DNA of 22,387 nucleotides from Raskinella chloraquaticus (SeqCode) (lineage in GTDB: Bacteria; Pseudomonadota; Alphaproteobacteria; Rhizobiales; UBA4765): positions 1 through 22,387 of the forward strand of contig DEZK01000024.1 of NCBI GenBank assembly GCA_002365175.1, read 5' to 3'. Positions 15,856 through 21,794 of the stretch are shown one piece after another. Below the pieces are notes generated by a model that saw nothing but the letters and a program-made list of their open reading frames with translations, did no database searches and was not told where the DNA came from. Position numbers and translations under genes: made by a program. Numbering within the stretch: position 1 is the stretch's first letter; every line of letters starts with the position of its first letter.

Positions 15856-16745
15856 CCGCCTCGAGCCTTCCGCGCTTTGTCCGCCAGCCCGGTCCGCCGG
15901 AAAGCGAACGCATGGTTGCCATTGCGGCCGGTGGCCGCCGCTTCGATCTCAAACTCGATGCCGGGCTGCCGTTGCTGGAGGCGGTGCATCGCGGCTTTGC
16001 GAAAGCGGGTTTTGAGAGCGGCGCCTGCGACCTTGACGGCGTGACCCTCGCGCGTCTCAGCTATTGCATTCCGGCGCTTTCGAAGACGCCGGATCATGTG
16101 GCATTCTACAGCGATACCTACCGTCCTGCCGGACCGACGGTCATCAGTCGCGGAGCATTGACGTTCGGGCGACGCGACGCAGCGCCGTTCTTCCATGCTC
16201 ACGCTTTGTGGCGGGAGGCTGACGGGAAAATCATGGGTGGGCATATCCTGCCTGAACAGACCTTTCTTGCGAAGCCGGCAACGGTGCGCGCCATCGGTTT
16301 GAACGGCGCGCTGTTTGACGCAGGTCCCGACACTGAAACAGGCTTCAAGATTTTCTCGCCTGTCATCGCTCCGGCGGCGCAGGCAGACGGTCCGTTCATG
16401 CGCGTCTTTGCGATCCGCTTGCGCCCCAACAGCGATTTTTGCGGCAGCCTTGAAAAGCTGTGCGCTGATCATGGGATCAGCCACGCTGTCCTGCGCGGTG
16501 GTGTGGGCAGCACGATTGGCGTGCGCTTCGAGGATGGTCGCGAAGCCCCTAATTTTGCCACCGAAATCTTTATCCGCGAGGGGCGGATCACGCCAGGCGC
16601 GGATGGCAGGCCTGAGGCCAGCGTCGATGTCGGTCTGATCGATTATCAGGCGCAGATTTTCGAAGGCCGCTTCAAGCGCGGCGACAACCCCGTGCTCATC
16701 ACCTTCGAAATCATCCTTGAGACCGACCGACCATGGCCGGCCTGA
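15852..16745 (+). CDS. Protein with two PPC (DUF296) repeats, only one with the His motif
   Basis: The 297-residue product looks like two tandem PPC/DUF296 domains. The first (about 20-170) carries the family's His motif: HAH at 115-117, then GKIMGGHILPEQT (125-137). The second (about 182-292) has the same layout starting MRVFAIRLRPNSDF, but the corresponding positions read VDVGLIDYQAQIFEGRF (258-274), without His. PPC domains form trimers in plant AHL proteins and prokaryotic proteins of largely unknown function; the three His resemble a metal site. There is no AT-hook, so DNA binding is not supported. It starts at GTG, overlapping the synthetase stop (GTGA), and ends inside the start of the next dehydrogenase gene. 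This tight setting suggests an enzymatic or accessory role in the acyl-CoA pathway. Confidence 0.75.
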   Translation: MTASSLPRFVRQPGPPESERMVAIAAGGRRFDLKLDAGLPLLEAVHRGFAKAGFESGACDLDGVTLARLSYCIPALSKTPDHVAFYSDTYRPAGPTVISRGALTFGRRDAAPFFHAHALWREADGKIMGGHILPEQTFLAKPATVRAIGLNGALFDAGPDTETGFKIFSPVIAPAAQADGPFMRVFAIRLRPNSDFCGSLEKLCADHGISHAVLRGGVGSTIGVRFEDGREAPNFATEIFIREGRITPGADGRPEASVDVGLIDYQAQIFEGRFKRGDNPVLITFEIILETDRPWPA

Positions 16746-17515
16746 TGGAAATCCGCTCCGCTATCGTCACGGGTGCAGCCTCAGGCATTGGTCTTGCCAC
16801 AACAACGACCCTGCTGGAGGCTGGCTGGCAGGTGGCGGGTTTTGACCGCGATGGTAACGCCCTTGCGGCAGCGATGCAGAACCTGAGCGCCTATCACGGC
16901 AGGGTGCGTCTGCACCCGCTCGATATCACCGATGAAGCCGCGAGCAAGGCGGCGATCAGCGAGATCATGGACGGTTTCGGACCCCTGCGCGGGGTGGTCA
17001 CGAGCGCCGGCATCGCCAGCAACACCTCTTTTTTTGACACCACACCTGACCTCATGCGGCGCATGAACGATGTGAATGTCATCGGCAGTTTCCTCACCGC
17101 CAGGATCGCTGCCGAGACAATGCGCGACAATGGGGGAGGGGCCATCGTCCTCATCGCGTCGGTGTCGGGTCTGGTTGGCAATCGTGGCCGTACAGCCTAT
17201 GGCGCCTCGAAGGGCGCTATTGTCAATCTGACGCGTATCATGGCCGTCGAGCTTGCAGCTCACCGCATCCGGGTGAATGCCATCGCGCCCGGCCCGATTG
17301 ATACCGCCATGGCGCGTCAGGTTCATTCAGCCAAGGTCAGGGCCGAATGGTGCGACAAGGTGCCAATGGGTCGATACGGCACGCCAAATGAGGTGGCGCA
17401 AGCCGCCCGGTTTCTCCTGGACGAGCAGCAGTCAGGTTATATCACCGGACAGATTCTCGCAGTCGATGGCGGCTTTTCCATTGCCGGTCTCAATGGCGGC
17501 GACGAAACGGCTTAA
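16733..17515 (+). CDS. Short-chain dehydrogenase/reductase of the acyl-CoA operon
   Basis: The 260-residue SDR has TGAASGIG (13-20), Asp38 at the end of the second strand (suggesting NAD over NADP), TSAGIAS (90-96), Ser143/Ser145, and Tyr156-xxx-Lys160 (YGASK). The closing segment is AVDGGFSIAG. It likely oxidises a hydroxyacyl-CoA or similar alcohol before thiolytic cleavage, an inference from its place as the fourth gene of the thiolase-synthetase operon. Two starts are possible: ATG 16733, giving a 13-bp overlap with the PPC gene, and ATG 16745, overlapping its stop by one base (TGATG). Neither has a strong ribosome site, so coupling to the upstream gene is likely. Confidence 0.9.
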   Translation: MAGLMEIRSAIVTGAASGIGLATTTTLLEAGWQVAGFDRDGNALAAAMQNLSAYHGRVRLHPLDITDEAASKAAISEIMDGFGPLRGVVTSAGIASNTSFFDTTPDLMRRMNDVNVIGSFLTARIAAETMRDNGGGAIVLIASVSGLVGNRGRTAYGASKGAIVNLTRIMAVELAAHRIRVNAIAPGPIDTAMARQVHSAKVRAEWCDKVPMGRYGTPNEVAQAARFLLDEQQSGYITGQILAVDGGFSIAGLNGGDETA

Positions 17516-17567
17516 ACCCGCATGTGATGGCGCGCGTCGAGCGCAGGCGCATGCCGCCAAAATGAAA

Positions 17568-17591
17568 GAGCCGGTTCTTGCGAACCGGCTC
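17568..17591 (-). terminator. Terminator between the convergent thiolase and tct operons
   Basis: GAGCCGGTTC (17568-17577) and GAACCGGCTC (17582-17591) form a perfect 10-bp GC-rich stem with a TTGC loop. On the minus strand it is followed by TTTCATTTT, a usable U-rich tract, so it should end the tctA message. The plus side lacks a U-run, though the hairpin may also serve the dehydrogenase operon that ends at 17515. Confidence 0.75.
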
Positions 17592-17619
17592 CCATGTCAA
17601 ATCCAAGCTTGACCGGCAT

Positions 17620-19137
17620 TCATGAGCCCGACGGAGCACCCGCGAGCCGGCGGCGAAACGCGGTGATCTGCTCGGTCACAATAGGCCAGAACAGAAGCAG
17701 GAGCGCGATCACCATCAGCGACCCGACCAGGCCATTGGACCAGAACACCGACAGACTTCCCTCATAGCCGAGAATGGCCTGACGGAATGACGCCTCCGTG
17801 CGGTCGCCAAGCACGATCGCCAGAACCAGCGGCGCGATCGGGTAATCAAGCTTCTTGAAGATGTAGCCAATGATACCGAAAATCACCATTTGCCCGATAT
17901 CAAAGCCTGAATTGCGCACGGTGTAAGCGCCGATCGCGCAGATGATGAGAATGATCGGAGCCACCACCGAGAACGGGATGCGCAGGATAGCCGCAAAGAG
18001 TGGCACTGTCGCCAGGACGATGATCAAGCCAACGATATTGCCAAGATACATCGAGGCAATCAGCCCCCACACGAAGCTCTTCTGTTCGACGAACAAAAGC
18101 GGTCCAGGCTGAAGACCCCAGATCAGCAAACCGCCAAGGAGAACAGCGGCCGTCGCTGATCCGGGAATGCCGAGCGCCAGCATCGGCAGCAGCGCCGCCG
18201 TCCCGGCAGCGTGTGCAGCCGTTTCGGGAGCCAGAACGCCCTCGATTTCACCGGTACCGAATTTATTGCCTTTCGGAGAGAAGCGCTTGGCCAGGCCATA
18301 CCCCATGAACGAGGCGGCGATGGCTCCGCCCGGTGTCACGCCCATCCACAATCCCACCACCGCGGAACGGACCAGCGTCAGCCAGTATTTCGGCAGGCCC
18401 GCCCATGTCTTCAATACGACCTTGAGATCGATCGCCGCCCGCTTGCCCTTGAAGGCCAGCCCTTCTTCCATGGTCACCAGGATTTCGGACACGCCGAACA
18501 GACCGATCACCACAACCAGGAAGTCGAAGCCACGCAAAAGCTGGGGATTGTCAAAGGTCATCCGCAGCTCACCCGAGACAGAATCAAGACCGACAGCGGC
18601 AAGCAGAAAGCCGAGGCACAGAGAGACAAGGATCTTGGACCTGTTGTCTTTGCCCAGGCCGATGAAGGAACAGAAGGTCAGGAAGAAGACCGCGAAATAC
18701 TCCGCTGGCCCGAATTTAAGGGCAAAACTGGCGATCAGCGGCGCCACAAACGTAATCAGGATAACGCCGGCAACAGCGCCGATGAATGATGCGGTAAAAG
18801 CTGCTGTGAGCGCTTCTGCGGCTCGTCCTTGCTGGGCCATCGGATAACCGTCGAAGGTTGTCGCCACCGACCACGCTTCGCCCGGGATATTGAACAGGAT
18901 CGAGGTGATCGCCCCCCCGAACAATGCGCCCCAGTAAAGCGAAGACAGAAGAATAATGGCCGATACAGGCTCCATGCCGAATGTCAGTGGCAGCAGGATC
19001 GCCACGCCGTTGGGGCCGCCAAGGCCCGGCAGTACGCCAACAACGATGCCGAGCAGCACGCCGATGATCATGAAGCCGACATTCTTGAACGAAAGGGCTA
19101 CGTAAAAGCCGTTGAGCAGGTCATTCAGATTTTCCAT
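17620..19137 (-). CDS. tctA: Tripartite tricarboxylate transporter large membrane subunit TctA
   Basis: The 505-residue protein is the many-helix TctA subunit. It has the family's repeated glycine-rich signatures: GVLLGIVVGVLPGLGGPNGVAILLP (about 26-50), and in the middle GVTPGGAIAASFMGYG plus the LALGIPGSATAAVLLGGLLIWGLQPGP segment. It forms the ion-driven channel that receives ligand from TctC. It is the last gene of tctC-tctB-tctA, 21 bp after tctB, and ends next to a strong hairpin terminator. Length and motifs are complete. Relatives carry citrate, tartrate, terephthalate and other carboxylates; the ligand here is not evident. Confidence 0.95.
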   Translation of the reverse strand: MENLNDLLNGFYVALSFKNVGFMIIGVLLGIVVGVLPGLGGPNGVAILLPLTFGMEPVSAIILLSSLYWGALFGGAITSILFNIPGEAWSVATTFDGYPMAQQGRAAEALTAAFTASFIGAVAGVILITFVAPLIASFALKFGPAEYFAVFFLTFCSFIGLGKDNRSKILVSLCLGFLLAAVGLDSVSGELRMTFDNPQLLRGFDFLVVVIGLFGVSEILVTMEEGLAFKGKRAAIDLKVVLKTWAGLPKYWLTLVRSAVVGLWMGVTPGGAIAASFMGYGLAKRFSPKGNKFGTGEIEGVLAPETAAHAAGTAALLPMLALGIPGSATAAVLLGGLLIWGLQPGPLLFVEQKSFVWGLIASMYLGNIVGLIIVLATVPLFAAILRIPFSVVAPIILIICAIGAYTVRNSGFDIGQMVIFGIIGYIFKKLDYPIAPLVLAIVLGDRTEASFRQAILGYEGSLSVFWSNGLVGSLMVIALLLLFWPIVTEQITAFRRRLAGAPSGS

Positions 19138-19158
19138 GATGTGACAGGCCTTCTTTTT

Positions 19159-19653
19159 TCACAGACCCAAAAGGGCTTCGACGGGCCCCTTTGGTAGCGG
19201 CACCTGGAACCATTTTTCAAAGATGACAAAAGTGACAATAACAAATGCGAACGCGCTGGCACATGAGCGGATGACCCCGAATTCACCTAGCCAGATCATG
19301 AAAAGTGCCAGAAAAAGGGCAGATGAGAGATAGATACCAAGCCATTCGATGCCGATGGTGAAGATGATCAGCGGGATTAAAACTTTGGAAATCCGGATGA
19401 GTTGTTCATAGGTCACGAACATTTCTGTTTTGGCCCTGAGAGCCACCCAGAATGTAAAGACTGATCCAAGGAACATGATGACGGCAAGCCGTGCCGGAAA
19501 ATAACCCGATTGCGGACCATCGCTCGCCCAGCCAGCGCCCCGTGTGTAATTATCGTAGAACGCAACGACTGATAATAACAGAAAGATGCTGGCGACGACC
19601 AATTCTACGGTGCGGCGTGAAATACCGCGTTCAGCTTGCACGTCTTCTTCCAT
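19159..19653 (-). CDS. tctB: Tripartite tricarboxylate transporter small membrane subunit TctB
   Basis: The ATG at 19653 (MEEDVQAERG) is chosen because GAGGA lies about 10 nt upstream; an earlier ATG cluster at 19686-19692 has no ribosome site and would sit next to the intercistronic hairpin. The 164-residue product has four membrane segments, the first near VELVVASIFLLLSVVAFYDN, and the TctB feature RGAGWASDGPQSGYFPARLA (about 38-57). TctB supports the TctA channel. It is poorly conserved across the family, as usual, so the neighbours carry part of the evidence. Confidence 0.88.
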   Translation of the reverse strand: MEEDVQAERGISRRTVELVVASIFLLLSVVAFYDNYTRGAGWASDGPQSGYFPARLAVIMFLGSVFTFWVALRAKTEMFVTYEQLIRISKVLIPLIIFTIGIEWLGIYLSSALFLALFMIWLGEFGVIRSCASAFAFVIVTFVIFEKWFQVPLPKGPVEALLGL

Positions 19654-19691
19654 GATGGAATTTTCCTCGATGCGATAAGCAAACATCATCA

Positions 19692-19716
19692 AGGGATGGT
19701 CACGATGACCATCCCT
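19692..19716 (-). other. Intercistronic hairpin between tctC and tctB
   Basis: AGGGATGGTCA (19692-19702) and TGACCATCCCT (19706-19716) form a perfect 11-bp stem with a 3-nt loop, in the 78-bp gap after the binding-protein gene. No U-run follows on the minus strand. It probably stabilises the tctC message or partly stops transcription, so that TctC outnumbers TctA and TctB. Compare the similar hairpin at 6062-6083. Confidence 0.6.
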
Positions 19717-19731
19717 CTTGTACTGGAAAAT

Positions 19732-20721
19732 TTACTTGGCGAGGAACCCTGCCTTGTCCATGAGATCTTTATGGCGTTGTTCATCAGCCGTCAGGAACTC
19801 AACGAAGGACGCGCCTGAGCGAAAATCGGGGAGGAGTGCATTGCGGGCAAGATACTCCTTCCACTCCGCTGTTTCCTGCACTTTCTTGAACAGGTCGACG
19901 TAAAAATCGCGCTGTTCATTGCTCACGCCGCCCGGCATGAACATGCCACGCAGCATATTATAGGTGAACTTGATGCCCTGTTCGCCGCAAGTCGGTATGT
20001 CTGACCACGCTGCCGTGTCCGTTATCTTCTCTTTGTAGGCCATCCGCTTGGGTGAAAGAAGGCAGAGGGGGCGGGCATTGCCAGCGCGCCAGCTCGCCAC
20101 TTCCTCTGAAGGATTGCCGGTCGAAGCTTCAATGTGCTTGCCCGCCAGCTGAACGGACGTCGGTCCGCCTCCGGCATAAGGAATGTAGGTTATTTTCGCT
20201 GCCGATTCGTCGCCAAGCGCCCAGGTGATCAAGTTATCCTCGCGCTTGGACCCGGCCCCGCCGATGCGGATGTTCTGACCGGACTTTGCGGCGGCCAACA
20301 GGTCCCCTGCGGTTTTGTACGGAGCGTCATTATAGGTCCACAGCAGGAACTCATCCTGCGCCAAAAGCGCAACGGGCGTGAAGTCGCGCCAGCTCACCGG
20401 CAATTTCGAGGAGAGCGGCGTCATATAGAGGCCTGACGACGTTGTGAGCAGTTTATGCGCGTCACCCTTCGCGGCCTTGATCTCAAGCATGGCCTCGCCG
20501 CCCGCCGCCGCCGGCTTGTTGACGACAACCACCGGCGCTTTGGTCAGATTGTTTTTGGTGATGGCGCCCTGAATGGCCCGCGCCATCTGGTCCGAGGCGC
20601 CACCGGGCGCAAAAGGAACAATGATTTCAATTGGTTTTGTCGGCTCCCAAGCGGCAAAAGCCGTTCCGCACATGCCAAGTGCGCATGCTGATACAACTAG
20701 CGTAAGACCTCTGATGTCCAT
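19732..20721 (-). CDS. tctC: Tripartite tricarboxylate transporter binding protein TctC (Bug family)
   Basis: The ATG at 20721 is preceded by a strong GGAGGAAG site and opens a signal peptide (MDIRGLTLVVSACALGMCGTAFA, then AWEP); a longer frame to 20763 lacks both. The 329-residue protein has Bug-family marks: PIEIIVPFAPGGASDQMARAI near the start, VVVNKPAAAGGEAML, and the later IPTCGEQGIKF. It captures an organic acid in the periplasm for TctAB. It is the first gene of the tct operon, with a likely promoter at 20790-20817. The Bug family is very large in Hyphomicrobiales and Burkholderiales, with widely varied ligands, so no ligand is claimed. Confidence 0.93.
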   Translation of the reverse strand: MDIRGLTLVVSACALGMCGTAFAAWEPTKPIEIIVPFAPGGASDQMARAIQGAITKNNLTKAPVVVVNKPAAAGGEAMLEIKAAKGDAHKLLTTSSGLYMTPLSSKLPVSWRDFTPVALLAQDEFLLWTYNDAPYKTAGDLLAAAKSGQNIRIGGAGSKREDNLITWALGDESAAKITYIPYAGGGPTSVQLAGKHIEASTGNPSEEVASWRAGNARPLCLLSPKRMAYKEKITDTAAWSDIPTCGEQGIKFTYNMLRGMFMPGGVSNEQRDFYVDLFKKVQETAEWKEYLARNALLPDFRSGASFVEFLTADEQRHKDLMDKAGFLAK

Positions 20722-20789
20722 CGTCTTCCTCCATTTGATTTTTCTAAACACGGATAACTGCAAACGTTGTCACAGCGCATATTAAACTC

Positions 20790-20817
20790 ATTATTCATAA
20801 TTCAAAATAAATGACAA
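20790..20817 (-). promoter_or_regulatory. Putative promoter of the tct operon
   Basis: On the minus strand TTGTCA (20817-20812) is followed after 16 bp by AATAAT (20795-20790); each matches five of six consensus bases. The surrounding 50 bp are strongly AT-rich. The -10 lies about 70 bp before the tctC ATG, leaving a short leader. Confidence 0.6.
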
Positions 20818-21035
20818 GTTGATTTTTGGTGAACGCGTCCGCTGCGAAACGTCGGACACAGGCATGGAGCGATTGATGCGACACTTCCGATCATCCGCCA
20901 CAACAGACGACCTGAGATAAAGAGACGTGCCTCGACTGCACGTGAGGGGCCAAGCAAAGGATATTCTGCCCGCGCGGTCAACACGCGCAATCACGGAGGG
21001 CGGCGGTGGTCGGTCGATCGTAAAGTGTTTCTGTC

Positions 21036-21073
21036 TTGGCCGCGTGCGGAATTCGGTTGGCCGCACGCGGAAT
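21036..21073. repeat. Two 17-bp direct repeats with 21-bp period, also a perfect inverted repeat
   Basis: TTGGCCGCGTGCGGAAT (21036-21052) and TTGGCCGCACGCGGAAT (21057-21073) differ at only two adjacent bases, GT against AC. The spacing from start to start is exactly 21 bp, two helical turns. Their cores, CCGCGTGCGG and CCGCACGCGG, are also exact reverse complements, so the pair can fold into a 10-bp hairpin with an 11-nt loop. No U-run follows on either strand, so a terminator is unlikely and paired operator sites are the simpler reading. Confidence 0.6.
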
Positions 21074-21153
21074 AAAAATGATAAACCATCGGTCAGACTG
21101 ATGGATCTCTATGGCAATCTCGTGATTGACCAGAACGAGCCGCATGATAATCG

Positions 21154-21173
21154 GCGACGTCAATTGACGACGC
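21154..21173. promoter_or_regulatory. 20-bp near-palindrome before the phzF remnant, possible operator
   Basis: GCGACGTCAATTGACGACGC is palindromic at nine of ten paired positions, with a perfect 12-bp core CGTCAATTGACG (21158-21169). It ends 10 bp before the phzF ATG, where a repressor site would block the start of the message. An attachment or recombination site is an alternative. Confidence 0.4.
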
Positions 21174-21183
21174 GGTTTATGAT

Positions 21184-21489
21184 ATGCGGCGACGCTTTGT
21201 TCAGTGTGACGTCTTCACCTCGGTGCCGACACGCGGCAACGGGCTTGCCGTTGTCATTGATGGTGAAGGTCTGTCAGACAGCGCCATGCAGCAATTCGCA
21301 GCCTGGACCAACCTCGCCGAGACCACCTTCCTGTTAGCACCCACCACTCAAGAGGCCGATTATAAGGTGCGGATATTCACACCGGCGCGCGAAATGCTGT
21401 TTGCCGGCCATCCAACGCTTGGCAGCTGCGCCTCGTGGATTCAGTGTGGCGGCAAGCCCAGGACGCAGGGCCTTGTCAGGCAGGGATGA
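21184..21489 (+). pseudogene. Truncated phzF-family epimerase/isomerase, N-terminal third only
   Basis: The 101 codons match the start of PhzF/DAP-epimerase-fold proteins: FVQCDVFTSVPTRGNGLAVV (5-24), the catalytic Glu46 in WTNLAETTFLL (41-51), VRIFTPAREMLFAGHPTLGS (62-81), and GGKPRTQGLV (89-98). Family members are about 260-300 residues, so roughly two thirds are missing. The frame stops at TGA 21487-21489, and no continuation of the family is seen in other frames to the right, which points to a deletion or insertion junction near 21480 rather than a simple frameshift. No good ribosome site precedes the ATG. The remnant cannot form the two-domain active site and is presumably inactive. Confidence 0.8.
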
Positions 21490-21794
21490 GACGCGTGGCG
21501 ATTTCTGCGAAGATTCCGAGACTGGATCGATGGGTCGACCCGTTGTTGACGAGTATGATGACGGATATAGGCAATGGCTGACTGAAAGCGATTACAAATT
21601 GGCTGCCACGTCATGATGTGGCCTCCCCTGACGAGCGGCGCGCCGACGATAGTCGCGAAGCTTGCGCCATCCGCGATGAGTTAATGGAGGCCGACATCGA
21701 CACAGACCGGCGAAAGCCGATCTTGGTGCCTCTGGATTGCTTGGCCGTTAAGTTGGGAGATCAATACTGGCCATTCCCGATTTTCAAACCCTGA
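21486..21794 (+). pseudogene. Unrecognised short reading frame broken by one TGA
   Basis: A frame beginning at ATG 21486, which overlaps the phzF-remnant stop (ATGA), runs 31 codons to a TGA at 21579-21581. It then continues open for 70 more codons (LKAITNWLPRHDVASPDERR and onward, ending YWPFPIFKP) to a TGA at 21792-21794. The second half is rich in charged residues and looks protein-like, but I recognise no family. A second frame over 21490-21615 (GRPVVDEYDDGYRQWLTES) is also open. This may be a decayed gene or chance. If mrr begins at ATG 21794, the stop of this frame overlaps that start by one base. Confidence 0.25.

Larger units (their letters stand above)
20818..21183. other. Gene-free gap between the tct promoter and the phzF remnant
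   Basis: No convincing gene is seen here. Open frames exist on both strands (such as 20791-21066 minus), but they are rich in Arg and Pro and show no family pattern. The visible content is two 17-bp direct repeats at 21036-21073 and a 20-bp near-palindrome at 21154-21173, both described separately. The region probably carries control sites for a transcript running right, or marks the edge of inserted DNA. Confidence 0.45.

Noticed and set aside
20791..21066. Minus-strand frame of 91 codons in front of tctC
   Set aside because: It is Arg/Pro/Ser-rich without motifs and covers the likely tct promoter.
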